From Arachnopeziza araneosa (taxonomy: Eukaryota; Ascomycota; Leotiomycetes; Helotiales; Arachnopezizaceae): DNA of 54,966 nt. Of this stretch, positions 10,707 through 22,502 are shown one piece after another (within the stretch, counting starts at the first letter, position 1; each line of letters opens with the position of its first letter). Location: assembly GCA_003988855.1 (NCBI GenBank), contig QYAI01000161.1, forward strand, positions 1 through 54,966. Reading direction: 5' to 3'. Under the pieces are notes generated by a model. That model had not been told where the DNA came from. It made no database searches and saw nothing but the letters and a program-made list of their open reading frames with translations. A program made the position numbers and the translations under genes.

Positions 10707-13670
10707 TTACACGTATTTTGTCCCAAGCCAGAAAAGCAAACTACCGAATCCTACATTGATGCAGAGATGTTGCCCTAAGCTCCATGCCATGCTGTACAAG
10801 TACTTTGGCGAGAACACAGTCCAAATGAACAAATGCGTCCGTAAAATCGTACACGCTACCATAATGAAGAAGAGGCTCGAGGTTACGAAGAGTGTGAGAA
10901 AGGTAAGATGGCGAAATAGGATGTCCTTCTCTCCTGTCCGATGAAGTTTAATCAGCATGAGATTTGTAGCAGAGGTCCAGAATACTGGTCCAATCCAATT
11001 GCTAACAAAAGTGAGAATCCCAACGGCAAGAACGTTGTAACCGCCGACTCCATTATAGGCACTTGAAAGATCTATTGACGAGATGGCGTTGGAGCCTCCA
11101 TAAGCGAAGAAGGACATGAATTGGAGAAGAAGGGAAGTAGTCGTGATTTCAATTAGCTTGAGGTCTAGATCATTGATGAAGTAGAACATAATCTCAAAGA
11201 TTAAAAGGAGGGGAATGTTGGTAGCTCGAGATTGAGTAATCAGGAACAAAGTCAAAATATCATGTATCGTGCGCATAGTTGCTTATTCGTCGTCAGTGAT
11301 GATAGCAAAATGTAGCAGGCTCAAACTTACGATTAGGCTTCTTGGTATGGCCAAACCCTGAGAGCATGGTGTAGACTAGAGCAAGACCCAAGGCAGCGAA
11401 AACAATTCTAGCTTGAATGACCAGTGACACGCCAGCTTCATTTTGTGCCATGGATTTCAGTATTCCCATCAGAAGCTCAGGGGAATCCTCATTTGTGAAT
11501 GCAAGCTTGAAATTGAGTGAGGCAGTGGCTAAGGTTGTTGCAATCGCTCCAGCGACAATTGATGGAAACCGAGAAAATCCCTGAGCAGCCAATACTTGAA
11601 TATTTGCAAGATAAGTCAAACCTATAAACGCCCATAGAGTAACACGATGACCAAAGAAAAAGGCCTTGGTAATGTCTGGTTCACCGGCATATTTCTGCCC
11701 AGTTTGGTTCCACCGTCGAGCGACTCTTGTAGTAAGAAGTATCACTACAGAACTCAATGCAAGAAGACGAGGATTGAGTGTCTGCTTTCTTGTACTAAAC
11801 TGATATGAGCTTTGAACTTCAACTTTGGGGAGGATTTACCATTTGATCCAAAGAATGATCAGCCAGGCTGTGGTTGACCAATACCAAAAATGCTGCTCTT
11901 CTTCTACGTAACTACTCGCAAACATCATAATACCATATGACAGAGATATTCCAAGGATAGGTAAATAGGCGATAGGAGTATTCTTGACTATCGTAGCTGC
12001 AGCCGTAGATACACTCCAAAGAGCTAGGCCTGCAAAGGCTAGACCCATCCCAAGCCTTGGAATGTCATAATTACTTGCTGTGCTGCTCATTATTCCTTGT
12101 GCTTGCCTGAGCCACTGTTTATTATTAGCTGAATCTACATGTACGAGATGTATCTGTAGTAGATATTACCTTGCTAATTGTGGTTTCCAACTGTACGGTA
12201 CTTGCATCTTCAGTCTCAAGTTTAAGCAAACTTTGAACGATTCCTCTCCACTGACAAGCAAGCTCATCTATGCTAGTAGAAGCCGTCTCACAATTATCCG
12301 AAGGCCCAGCTTTCTCAAAAGAAGGAAATGTCGCAGTCACGACACCAAGTATTTGTCTCGCGTTGCTTACGAGGACATGAAGACGGTCGTTTTCTACTAA
12401 ATATTAGCACGGTTATGTGTAGACGGCTATAAAAAAAAACACATACTATTGGGCCAGAAGGACAAGAATTCTGTTATGAAGGCTCCGAGATTATTTCGTG
12501 GGACCGGAAATCCAAGTAGAGCCCCCAAAGTAGGTGCTATATCTGATTGTTCCACGTAAGAGTAATACCGAAAATTGTCTTGAAATTCGGCAGGTGCTTC
12601 AAATCCAGAACTGATAGTTTTGAGTTTGGGGGATATGAAAACGAGAGCCGGGGAAGTTTCCCCAGGCGCAGAGCCTCCATGATTTCCGGCATCATTCATG
12701 CCATGATCACCACAGAGAACTAAAAGCGTGGACTGTAGATAGTTCTGAGTTGAGATGGCATCATAGATTTGTTTTACGATGCCGTCCATTTCTTTTTGCT
12801 TGGGAATCATATTTGGACTTTTATTTGTTAGCGGCGCAGTGATGAACACTATCTGTCCTACCTTCGAGGTCCTGCTTTATGGCCGATATGGTCAAGTCCG
12901 AGGTAATGCAAGACCATGGTATTCCAATCATCATTTTTCAATTCAGCAGGAACATGCCTTGTAACGTTGTTGTCAACTTCTGTAAAGTCCTAATCATACT
13001 CAGCCAGTCTATCTACAAAGTTGGCTTCACAACTAACCGAAACGAAAAAGCTAGAGGTTCCATCTGCTCGATCAAACGTCTCAGGGAATAGCTTGATCCA
13101 AGTATCATCTCCATACATGATCATTTTCCCAGACTGTTTCGCCTTTATCTGCGCAAGCCAAGTATCTTGTGTCGCTAAAGTTGACGTGGTGTCTGACTCT
13201 GCAAAGTTGAGGATTACATCAAGGAAAGATGGGATAGAGCCAGTAGTGATAGCCTTGATCCTTGGCATCGTAATCGTAGGAGATGTGGCATGGGCTGTAA
13301 AGGGGATCGCCGCACCGGACGAAATAAGACTATTGGATCTGTCAGTGTTATTATGAACCCTAAGAAGGGCACTTCTTACCTTTGGGTGAAGCCAAACCCA
13401 GAAAGACCTCCATAAACAAAATCGCTGAGAATGTCAATTTGTATCCTAGGCAAATATCCAGTAGTCGTACCTTCGAAGAGCATCCACAACCATAAATATT
13501 ACTTTATCAAAGGGTGCCTCCGGAGGAGATCCATAATTTAAACTTTCGTACTGTGCTAAACCAGAAAGAAAGGGTTTGTATGGAAAGAATCCGCTCGCGA
13601 AAGTAAATATTGCAACTGGGATGAAGATATTAGCTGCAATGAGAAGTATGGTAGGTATTCGTGTAGTCAT
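10707..13670 (-). CDS. LAS21: GPI ethanolamine phosphate transferase 2 (Las21/Gpi7)
   Basis: Nine exons, all phase-consistent: 13670-13471, 13424-13380, 13338-13038, 12989-12862, 12817-12447, 12396-12170, 12114-11840, 11794-11331, 11281-10707. Product 861 residues (yeast Las21 is 830). It starts with a signal-anchor helix (TRIPTILLIAANIFIPVAIF). The lumenal phosphatase-like domain carries VIFMVVDALRSDFVYGG, TSPTITMPRIKAITTG, MYGDDTWIKLFPE, HYLGLDHIGHKAGP and GDHGMNDAGNHGG, which together supply metal ligands and the catalytic Thr of the family. The multi-spanning C-terminal half contains SSYVEEEQHFWYW and RRWNQTGQKYAGEPDI, typical of the PIG-G/Las21 branch. It adds phosphoethanolamine to the second mannose of the GPI core in the ER. 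The ATG at 13670 was chosen; the upstream extension starts with a non-ATG codon. Confidence 0.93.
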
Positions 13671-14148
13671 TTTGCTCCGTGAAGACAAGCCCTGCTCATC
13701 AATGGGGTTAGCAACTATAGACTAACGGAGAAGAGAAAACTATTTTTGGTTTCGATGTCGCAATTGCCATAACTTCTGCAAGTTCATAAATCGTGTTGAC
13801 TTGAAAAGGAGCTCGCTCGCGGTTGGACAATGTGGCGCGAGGCGCGTTAAAATTTAGGTGAGGCTGAGATAAGAGGCTTATCGGAGAGGAGCATTAAAGA
13901 AAACCTGGATGCCCTAGTTGTCTATAGAAAAATGGCTTTAACTGTAGCAACGAGCTTAACAAGATGATTACAGTGCATGGTGGACTAACTTATGAAGTCG
14001 ATAGACTCTTGTATGTAGCAATATATGGCTCATGGTTTGAACATTTATATTGCTCAGAAATAGACCTAGCCACTCGGTGCACCAAAACTCCATATGATGT
14101 TCAACAGCGCCGTGCGCCATGCCTGGATTATGTTCTCTAAAGCTATCA
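13671..14148. other. Intergenic region upstream of LAS21
   Basis: 478 bp between the LAS21 start and the DUF2423 gene stop, both on the minus strand. It must hold the LAS21 promoter and the 3' UTR of its upstream neighbour. No gene, repeat or RNA motif is recognised. Confidence 0.5.
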
Positions 14149-14632
14149 CTACTTCTTCGCCTTCGACTTAGCAGTTCTCTTCCCGTTCTTGTATTTGGGA
14201 AAGACAATTGCTGCTTTGCGACTACTCCTCCGTTTCTCAACCCTGCCTCCACGGGGCTTCGTTGTCAAAGAGGTAGGCTCGACGTCGAGGTCCATTGCTA
14301 GGAAAAATTAGCTTTAGCCACTCATTCAAAAGTTTCATATAGTCTTGCTTGCCTTCGTCCTCTGGTTTCTTAGCAAGAGTTGCTACATTGGCGTCTGCAT
14401 TACTACCTACTCGATGTGAGCTTATGAAAAGATAGTAATGTATCTGAATCTGACCCTCTTCTAATTCCATAACAGCATCGTCTTTGGAGCGTCCAGGTTT
14501 GGGTTGCGAAGCCAACTCGAGAAGCTTCGCACTCAGACGTTCTGTTCTGGCAGTCTCAACAGGACCGAAAACTTTGCTCTTCAATTTTGCGTTATTCGCC
14601 TTGTTGGTGCTCGCTCTTGCGCCCTTCGCCAT
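14149..14632 (-). CDS. Small basic nucleolar protein, DUF2423 family (YBL028C-like)
   Basis: The N-terminus MAKGARASTNKANNAKLKSK followed by VFGPVETARTERLSAKLLEL is the DUF2423 signature. Yeast YBL028C is a small protein linked to pre-60S particles. The C-terminus is very basic and ends NGKRTAKSKAKK. The 3' exon (14297-14149) reads MDLDVEPTSLTTKPRGGRVEK and requires a donor one base into a codon. The only fitting donor is GC (AAG|GCAAGC), giving a GC-AG intron at 14352-14298. A further in-frame 48-nt segment (14454-14407) begins GT and ends AG; it would encode an out-of-character hydrophobic stretch, so it is probably an intron too. The protein is then about 144 residues. It is divergent from the SUMO ligase. 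Confidence 0.75.
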
Positions 14633-15126
14633 TTTGAAACCCTGGGAGAGTTGACGTTCCAATTTAAATTGTGTACGGTGTTGTTGAAAAGTGATACTGT
14701 ACTAGCTCTGGAGGGGAACCTTTTTTTTAACCCCAGCTCTTGGCGAATTTCGAAGGTGCACACCACAAGTATTCTATGGCACAGTAAATAGGGATTTTTA
14801 AACTTGCAAAGTATTTCGCCTTCAACTACTCAGTATTAAATACTTCGTGTACCTATAATTGCCACATTCGAATTCCCAAGAGAACCTGGTCGGGTCGTTC
14901 ACCACCGAAGCCCTCGCTCACAAGGCGCCTGGCGCGTACAACTCTCAGGTGAAGATCTCGGCGACAACAACACCAAAGATTCACTCTCTTGTGGCAACCT
15001 CACCTCCAAGCGATGCAAGACAAAGCTCTTTGCCCATAGATCCCACATCTCCGGCAACCTTTCCCCTACGATCATTCTAGCATTTTCATGCATCCACTCC
15101 TTCCTCTGGACCCCTCTAACTAGAGA
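14633..15126. promoter_or_regulatory. Divergent promoter region, DUF2423 gene / SUMO ligase
   Basis: 494 bp between two start codons pointing apart. No TATA box or recognisable operator was found. Open frames in both directions lack protein-like features. Confidence 0.45.
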
Positions 15127-17146
15127 ATGGCCTCGATGGGGGGTGGTAACCTCGACCCAGCACCGCTCATTCGAGCTGTGAAGCACGCCGGATACATCAA
15201 CCGGCTCCTTCAACAAATCTGTGCCGCTGAAGGTCTGAATAAGGTTGGCGTGAAAGCGGATCTCCAAAATCGCATCATCGAAAGTAAGTCTATGGTATTA
15301 GTTGCTGCGACAGCCTTGCTCCTCTCTTGGACCTTACAGATCACTTTCACAACTCTGAAGGTATTTGGGTTAACTGGTCAATGTAGGGATACAACTACAT
15401 GCGAATAACAACAACGTTCCGCGATTCCAGAGATTAAAGCAGTTCATCGACGATCCTCGTCTAATCCAACAACACGGCTCTCAATATATCATGGCGCCAG
15501 GTTCCTCCTCTGGAGGCACTAACTCTGTCGTGAGTACGCCGGCAACAGCGAGTGGATATCTTGGAAATCCAAGTAGTCATGGAAACATGTACAACAATGC
15601 TGCTGGAAATTCTAACGGCTATCGCGGATTTGGACAGCCACGTATGGATACAGTTCGGGGTTCAAGATAGGCTAGGCTAACATTTTCATAGGAATCGAGT
15701 TTAAGTCGAGTCCTTTTTACGCTCTCGAACAACAAATTGGTGACCCAACAGTATGCGAAGGTCAGGCAAGCTGGGTTCGCTTTCTTCGTGAACGACGCTA
15801 ATACTTCCCACAGCCATGGCTCATCATCGACACACTGCAAAAATCCCACTATTGCCTAGCCAATATCCTATCTTGAACCGAGTTCCTCAAGAACTCAATC
15901 TCAGGGTTATGGTATTTTGTGCAGCCGAAGGAAGTGGCCGACAAGATGTTGCATTTCCTCATCAGTCAGAACTCAAAGTTAATGGGGGAGAGATAAAAGC
16001 GAATCTTCGTGGACTCAAGAGCAAACCAGGTTCAACCAAACCTGTTGATATCACCAAGGAGCTACGATTGACTCCCTCCAATTATAGTGGCAATAATGTC
16101 GAGATGACATATGCCCTAACCTCTAAGGCAGGCGAACATTCTCATCAAGTCAGCTGCTTTATTCTTAGACTCTCGCTACTTTCTTCGCGCCATGGCTTTA
16201 TCCCCTCTGCACCGCTGTCAGTCCAGTTCCTTACTGACATTTTGAATAGAAATTCTACTTGATCATAAATGTAGTACGCGCTATTCCTGTTGGCGATCTT
16301 GTGCAGCAGTTGGCAACAGGCCAGAGAATAACAGAGAAGACTGTCATCGCGGATAGTGAGTATATTTCATCCCCTAGTGAGGTCACACTAACATCAGCAA
16401 GTGGTTAGCAAGGCTCGTGATACTGATATTGTCGCAACTGCGTCGGTTTTATCATTGAAATGCCCTCTTTCGACTTTAAGGATTGATCTACCTTGCAGAT
16501 CTACCTCCTGCCGACACAATCAATGTTTTGATGCAACATCCTATCTCCAGTTACAAGAACAAGGTCCTACTTGGTCTTGCCCTATCTGTAATAACCCAGC
16601 TCCTTTTGAAACCTTGGCAGTCGATGAGTAAGTCGAACCGCATCATATGTAAGAACTAATCTCATGTTGCCCTCTAGATACGTTAAGACTCTTCTAGAAA
16701 AGACATCTAAATCCGTAGATCAAGTCATCATCAATCCAGATGGTAGATGGGAGCTAAACACGAAGAAGGAATCGTCATCCACATCGACTCCAAGGTTTAA
16801 CGGCGCTGGTAGCGATTCGGACGATGATATTGTTGAGATAACCAAGACAGGTGACAGTGTTCGACCTTCTCCTGCTTACAAACTACCTCCTGGAACACAG
16901 TTTCGACAATCCTTACCTACTCCAGTTGCTTCGTCCAGACAATCAAGCTCTGGCCAAAATTCAGGCTCTGTCAGCGGCAAACGACCAATAGCAGCAGTCA
17001 TAGACCTCACATCTAGTGGAGATGAAGACGATATACCTGTTCGACCTGCGAAACGAATATACAATCCAAGCAGTTACGAAGCTCCTCCACATGTACCAAT
17101 GTACAAGCCACCAGTTGCTCCGACAAGTTTGCCCCCCAGACCTTAG
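15127..17146 (+). CDS. SUMO E3 ligase of the Siz/PIAS family
   Basis: Seven exons: 15127-15283, 15387-15641, 15692-15760, 15814-16148, 16250-16355, 16402-16627, 16678-17146; 538 residues. An N-terminal SAP-like helix pair (AEGLNKVGVKADLQNRI) should bind DNA. A PINIT domain follows (about 138-306; FKSSPFYALEQQIGDPTVCE to KFYLIINVVRAIPVGDL). The SP-RING (about 328-370) shows CPLSTLRIDLPCRSTSCRHN, QCFDA and WSCPICN, with the Cys/His pattern that recruits Ubc9. Two SUMO-interacting motifs lie in the tail: DDDIVEIT (about 433-440) and VIDLTSSGDEDD (about 490-501). It transfers SUMO to nuclear targets. The fourth intron has two in-frame donor options (GT at 16149 or an earlier GC), changing about seven residues. 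The first intron (103 nt) is inferred because shorter options give a 26-nt intron. Confidence 0.88.
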
Positions 17147-18152
17147 CCCTGATCTACGCTATCGTACTTCTTTGCATTTTGAGTGGCGTCTTTATTGAGT
17201 ATAATTATGATTCCCATATGAGCATCGGGGTTTGCGCGGCGTTCCCGGAAAAATATGGGCATTAGAAGGAGTTATCAAGGAATGGTTCAGGGATAGTCAA
17301 TTAGAGAAGGTGCGGAACCGGGACACATCCAGCAGACTACTCTGCACTGAGAAGAGCCTACTCTCAGAAGTTCCTGTGAGGAACTCGCTTAGTATGTCAA
17401 ATTTCAAACCGAATTCTTTGCAAGACAACACTGAGCCAGCCCAACCAGACCACTATATGAGCCGAATGAAGGTTCTTTTTCTAGTGAGAAATCAAGTTCG
17501 ACTAAGTAGAGCTATAGAGCAATTTCCCAGCATCAAACACTTTTTCCAACCTAGCTAGTTGAAGCTTTAGTCAAATGACGATGTTTGTACGCGCGAAACG
17601 CGAATCTGAGGTTTTTTGCATTGAATATCAGCGACGGATACTGACTTTATGGTGTAGAGTCACTTACATGCTATCTTATTAACGTGACCAACATTGAGAG
17701 TATAAAACAGTTACAAAACCTTCCCAAGTAATCTTCATCGAGTGTCGAGAGCGTCATAGTGTTCAAGAGCTTCAATAGTCAAAAGATAAATTATTTTGAA
17801 GATTATGATTTACTACTTTCTACTCTCAAGCTGATCCCATGGGAAGTTATTCAACTGGCCCAAGTTGACATCATTAAGGTAGTTTTTCTCTCGTTGGAAT
17901 GATGACAAGTTTTAATGAGTGCAGCCTTCGGACGAGGCTGAACTTTCCTCGCACAGACCCCGCTTCCTGAAGTTGAAATCAACAAATTATGCAAATCTTC
18001 AGCAACCTGATAAAATCATCTGGAAGAGAGCTTGGCACAGGCAAACGAATAGATATTTGCCGTAGAAAATTTTTGCAGCGTTAAGAAGATTGCCTCACAC
18101 AGCTACAGCCAATCACCTGCGAGGACTCACAATTCAAAGTAAGGATAGCACA
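17147..18152. other. Intergenic region before COG1
   Basis: About 1 kb, AT-rich toward its 3' half. A 108-codon open frame (17232-17558) has no recognisable motif and no intron logic. It probably contains the SUMO ligase 3' UTR and the COG1 promoter. Confidence 0.45.
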
Positions 18153-20513
18153 ATGGCAGCCAACAAAACGCTCGACCCCACCACTTGCATCACTGCTGCT
18201 GATGCCTTCAAATATCCTCTCCCACAGGTTAGACAGTTTCATCGGACTTTGACAGCAGACCTAGATGAGAAGAATGCGCGTTTACGGACTCTGGTTGGCG
18301 GAAGCTATCGGCAGCTGCTCGGGACTGCCGAAACTATCTTGCAGATGAGGGAGGACATTCGCCATGTCGAGGACAAGTTAAGTAGAGTTGGGCAAGGTTG
18401 CGGCAGGAGTGTGATTGGCGAAAAGGCTAGTGGTTTGGCAAAGCTGGGCGACAATGGGAAGGACGCACTTCAAGAAGAAGAGTTACAATGGTCCGCCAGG
18501 CTGAAAGTCTTGGAAATGTGCGGCGTAGTGGTTGGGAAATTTCTAAGGAGGAGAAGGAATGACGACAATATTAACAACGAGGGAAAATGCACCGAATTAG
18601 TTCTTACGGCGAAGGTTTTGGTTCTCAGTCGACTGTTGGCGAAAAGGATTCGTGACCAAGCACCTCGAAGGAGTGCTCAAGATCAAGAACAGGCGGAGAA
18701 AATAGGAAAGAAGTTAGGATTTCTTCGAAGGAAATTACTTCGAGCCATTGACACGGAGCTTGAAAAGGTCAGTGAGAGTAGAGAGGACTTAGTAGAGGCA
18801 CTCTCTGCTTATAGCCTAGCAACGAGCTCTGGCGCAAAAGACGTTCTCAGACATTTCCTGCATGTCAGAGGAGAGGTCATGACGTTGTCGTTTGAAAACT
18901 TTGAAGACGAAAATAAAGACAACCCTGCAGTCGTAAGAAGTTTAACATTATACTCATGGACTCTCTTAGATGTACAAGCACTGGTTCCAAAACGACTCCC
19001 GGAGGCTCTTTCACGTCTCAAAACGCAACCTCTGCTAAAAGACGAAATACTTCGACAACTTGAATATCTACGAGTTGATACTTGTGAAAAATGGTTTGGA
19101 GATGAAATCTTATTTTTCACACCATACATTCGGCATGATGATCTTGACGGATCGCAATCAATTGAATTGCTAAAAGGATGGGCGAAAAGGGCCTCAGATG
19201 TCCTACTGGAAGGACTCAATAAGATCTTGACGCGATCGACTGAGTTTAAGGCTGTTGTTGATTTGCGATCAAAGATTCTAGGTGTCTGGAACAGAGAAGG
19301 AGGAAAGGCAAAAGGGTTCGACCCAACGATCTTGTTTGACGGTTTGCGAAGAGTGGTCAATGAACGCTTGGTTGAATTACTGGAAAGTCGAATTAGCAAG
19401 TTGCATCTTGTGGGCACAGAAGTCGATGCAACGTTGGGTTCATGGCAACAAGGCATCACGGACAGACAAGAGAGTCTATGGGACCAGTCTATGCTAGATC
19501 TTGAACTTAGTAATGGGGCGGTAACATTTAAGCAGCATGTCTTAGCTCGAGCATACGGACGAAACGATGCAATTTCCAGAGTATTCAGAGGCTACATGAC
19601 CTGGCGGCATCTTGTTGACGAAATTGTCGCCGTTATAGAACAGTTGAAGAAGCAACGGTGGGATGATGACCTAGAAGATATCGAGGATGAGATCATCCTG
19701 CAATCACGGTCCGCTGTGTTAAGTATCAAAGATCCACAGCTTCTCCAAGACCACCTCGATTCCTCATTAGAGAAGGCTTTTGATGATCTTCATGAAAAAA
19801 TAGCATCATTGCTCGCAACTTATGCTGAAAGCAAGCAAGGTGGAACTACATCTATCTACGTCCTTCGAATTATTCGCGACATTCGTACAGAACTTCCCAA
19901 AAATGCTTCGTTTCACAGTTTTGGTCTTACTTTGATCAGCACTTTGCACAAAAGACTGGCGGCAACCGCCTCAAAAAGTTCTCTGGAAAGATTTACCAAA
20001 TACTTTGGTCGAGAACGGGTAGCAGGAAGGTCATTGTGGGAGGGCGATCCTGCACTTCCAGTCCAACCGTCTCCCGCACTTTTTAGATTCATCCACGAAT
20101 TATCTCTGGCCATGGAGAAGGCTGGTGCTGACCTCTGGAGTTCAGCCGCGGTCCATATACTAACAGAGCAGCTGGACTTTGAATTAGGTGAATGCTGGAG
20201 TTTATATTTAGAAAACTCTTCAAGGCAAGTCAATGAGATAACAAATGGTCAGGTGGAAACTGACGACCATACCCATTCGGTTAATGAGCAAGGAAAGAAA
20301 GATATAATGGTGCAATCACTTTTCGACGTGTTTGTCCTACAAAATGTTCTAGAAACTTCAAGCTCTAATACGAGGAAGAGCCTGGAAGACGTAGAAGGTA
20401 GAATAAAAGCGCAGATAGAACTCGAGCCAGCGTCCCAAACAAGGTTGAAGCAAGGGGCCAAAGAGTATTGGAATAGGACGAGTCTTTTGTTTGGCCTTTT
20501 GGCCAAGAAATAG
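18153..20513 (+). CDS. COG1: Conserved oligomeric Golgi complex subunit 1
   Basis: Intronless, 786 residues from the ATG at 18153; the frame opens 63 nt earlier but only with a non-ATG codon. The N-terminal segment AADAFKYPLPQVRQFHRTL, then ARLRTLVGGSYRQLLGTAET and ILQMREDIRHVEDKLSRV, is the Vps51/Cog1-type helical start shared by multisubunit tethering complexes. The rest is largely alpha-helical and charged, without membrane segments. COG tethers retrograde vesicles at the cis-Golgi and so maintains glycosyltransferase recycling; Cog1 bridges the two lobes (family knowledge). Recognition rests on the N-terminal motif and the overall size. Confidence 0.85.
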   Translation: MAANKTLDPTTCITAADAFKYPLPQVRQFHRTLTADLDEKNARLRTLVGGSYRQLLGTAETILQMREDIRHVEDKLSRVGQGCGRSVIGEKASGLAKLGDNGKDALQEEELQWSARLKVLEMCGVVVGKFLRRRRNDDNINNEGKCTELVLTAKVLVLSRLLAKRIRDQAPRRSAQDQEQAEKIGKKLGFLRRKLLRAIDTELEKVSESREDLVEALSAYSLATSSGAKDVLRHFLHVRGEVMTLSFENFEDENKDNPAVVRSLTLYSWTLLDVQALVPKRLPEALSRLKTQPLLKDEILRQLEYLRVDTCEKWFGDEILFFTPYIRHDDLDGSQSIELLKGWAKRASDVLLEGLNKILTRSTEFKAVVDLRSKILGVWNREGGKAKGFDPTILFDGLRRVVNERLVELLESRISKLHLVGTEVDATLGSWQQGITDRQESLWDQSMLDLELSNGAVTFKQHVLARAYGRNDAISRVFRGYMTWRHLVDEIVAVIEQLKKQRWDDDLEDIEDEIILQSRSAVLSIKDPQLLQDHLDSSLEKAFDDLHEKIASLLATYAESKQGGTTSIYVLRIIRDIRTELPKNASFHSFGLTLISTLHKRLAATASKSSLERFTKYFGRERVAGRSLWEGDPALPVQPSPALFRFIHELSLAMEKAGADLWSSAAVHILTEQLDFELGECWSLYLENSSRQVNEITNGQVETDDHTHSVNEQGKKDIMVQSLFDVFVLQNVLETSSSNTRKSLEDVEGRIKAQIELEPASQTRLKQGAKEYWNRTSLLFGLLAKK

Positions 20514-20795
20514 AAGCTGAATTGAAATTCAACATTATCAAACGTACCAGTGAACTACAGGATTCTTTGACTAAGGTAGTGCATTATAATTCCCTCAAAT
20601 TTACGATGATCAAGAAGGAAAACACGTCACTTCACAAGGGACACTCGGTCATTGTAGCAAGGCTGAAATATCCGAGCAAACAGGGGTACTGTAGCTTGCC
20701 CAGACCCATGCACGTGGGGCGGTAAATGGGGTGGCATTTCAAGTTTTGGATGACTTCAAAAATTTCCCAAGCTTGAGACGAGCATTCGGCCAACC

Positions 20796-22135
20796 ATGTC
20801 AACGACACGACTTACCTTCCTCTACCCTCACCTCTTCCGATCAATACGGATAGCTGAACCAGCGGTACACGCTATATGGATTCGAGCGCAAATACCTCAG
20901 CGACGGTGCTGTCAAAGAAACGTTTCAACCTCGGTAAGAAGAGAAAATAGGCATGTAAGGAGACACGGGAAAGCTGTTGAGCCTTTGGTGCAAGAGGATG
21001 AAAGCCCTGAAAGTTTGAAGGTGTTTTCGTCAGAAATTGAAGGAAATGACTCTGCTAAGAGTACAGAGCCTGAAAAGAAGATAGAAGAGGGAGAGGTCAA
21101 GGACCAGGAAGGGAAGAAGCAAGAGTCAACATCTTCACCCACTGGGCCTTTATCAGAAGAAACAGAAGCAGCGGCTAGACTACCTGGAGATGATACTTCA
21201 TCGGCAGGCCAGCAGATCGGAAGATCTGAGACTACTCCTATACAACAAGCAGCTATCAACACCCAAGACCAGTTAGCACCACTAGAAACAGTCTTACAAA
21301 TGACCCCACCGGAATCCCCAGAGGAAGAGAACGCGGCCAAACCACCACATCTCCAAACACCACCCTATGTGCACCATTTTGATACATATACCCTTGTGCA
21401 ACAAGTTGGAGCTGGTGGATTCACGGCAGCACAGAGTATTACGGCTATGAAGGCTGTCAGAGGATTGTTGGCTGTAAATTTGGACGTGGCTAAGGCAGGA
21501 CTGGTTAGCAAGAGTGATGTGGAAAACGTGAGTTTTTCTGAGAAGTTTTGTAATCACCTGTTTGCTCATGGGGAATTCTTAGGAAACATATCTTTTCCGC
21601 GCTGCGTGCTCTGAACTGAAGACCGAAATCCAAAACGGTAGGAGAAAATCCGAGGAGACCATGCGGAGAGAACGAACACTTCTTCAGCATGAGGTAGATA
21701 TCTTGAATCAGAAACTCACCCAAGAACTTCTTACTTTAAAAGATGATCTGAAAGGAATGTTCGACGATCGCAAGATGGCCGTTAGGGAGGAACAGCGGTC
21801 TATGGAAAGCAAGGTGAGTAGTTTCGCGTGAAACATTTCCACTTAGAGCACGTGCTTACGATCCTTAGATCCAAGAACTTAATTACAAAATCACCGTTCT
21901 ACTCAACAGCGACAGTAAATCTGAAGTGGAGGGATTGCGATGGGTACTGACGAGGCGATCCGTAATGGGTATTCTTTTCATGGCCTTTATGGTCTTAACA
22001 TCTCTACGTTATGCGAGTTATAAGTCTCATGAAGATGAGCTTAGGAAGAAGAAAGAGGCTGGTGCAAATAAGCAGGATGAAGTCATTGAAGATCTACCGG
22101 CTCAAGGAGCAGCCGAGATTCTGGCTGCCAATTAG
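20796..22135 (+). CDS. Mitochondrial coiled-coil inner-membrane protein, DUF1640 (MCUR1/Fmp32-like)
   Basis: Exons 20796-21527, 21583-21813, 21869-22135, all phase 0, give 409 residues. The Arg-rich, acid-free N-terminus (IRIAEPAVHAIWIRAQIPQR then RNVSTSVRREN) looks like a mitochondrial presequence. A long acidic Ser/Glu/Pro linker follows. The DUF1640 domain starts at HFDTYTLVQQVGAGGFTAAQ. It continues as a coiled coil (LKTEIQNGRRKSEETMRRER, LLQHEVDILNQKLTQELL) to a C-terminal membrane helix (SVMGILFMAFMVLTSL). Relatives are human MCUR1/CCDC90B and yeast Fmp32, implicated in calcium uptake, proline metabolism or cytochrome oxidase assembly. Which role holds here is not decidable from sequence. 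Confidence 0.88.
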
Positions 22136-22502
22136 ATGATGAATATCCAATGAATGTTTACTGTCATCTCTGCTTTGCCAAGCGGCCTAAATTTTGTCAA
22201 AAAGTTGCATATAATAGACTCGCTTTTTACCTTGTAGGCCATTTTACAAAGTGTGATTATTCAAATCAGGCGATAATATTTTGATCACTTAACACTTCCC
22301 ATCTCGAAATACCTCTGGCGATTGTTTCTTCTCTAGCTATTGACAGAGTCCCAATATTTGACATTTTGAATTTCTATGCATCGAAAGCGGATTAATTTCG
22401 TACCGGACATCTTTTTACAACCTTTTTTTTCTTTCTTCCAGAATGCACCCACCCAGTCCGATCCCTAATCGCCTTTTCACTACCGTCATCACTAACAAAT
22501 AA
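22136..22502. other. 3' intergenic space between convergent genes
   Basis: 367 bp between the convergent DUF1640 and bZIP stop codons. No gene is seen, but part of it (22319-22455, minus) may encode an alternative C-terminus of the bZIP protein, as described for that gene. Confidence 0.5.

Noticed and set aside
18809..19459. 216-codon minus frame inside COG1
   Set aside because: Antisense shadow of a long intronless gene; Ser/Arg-rich without motifs.
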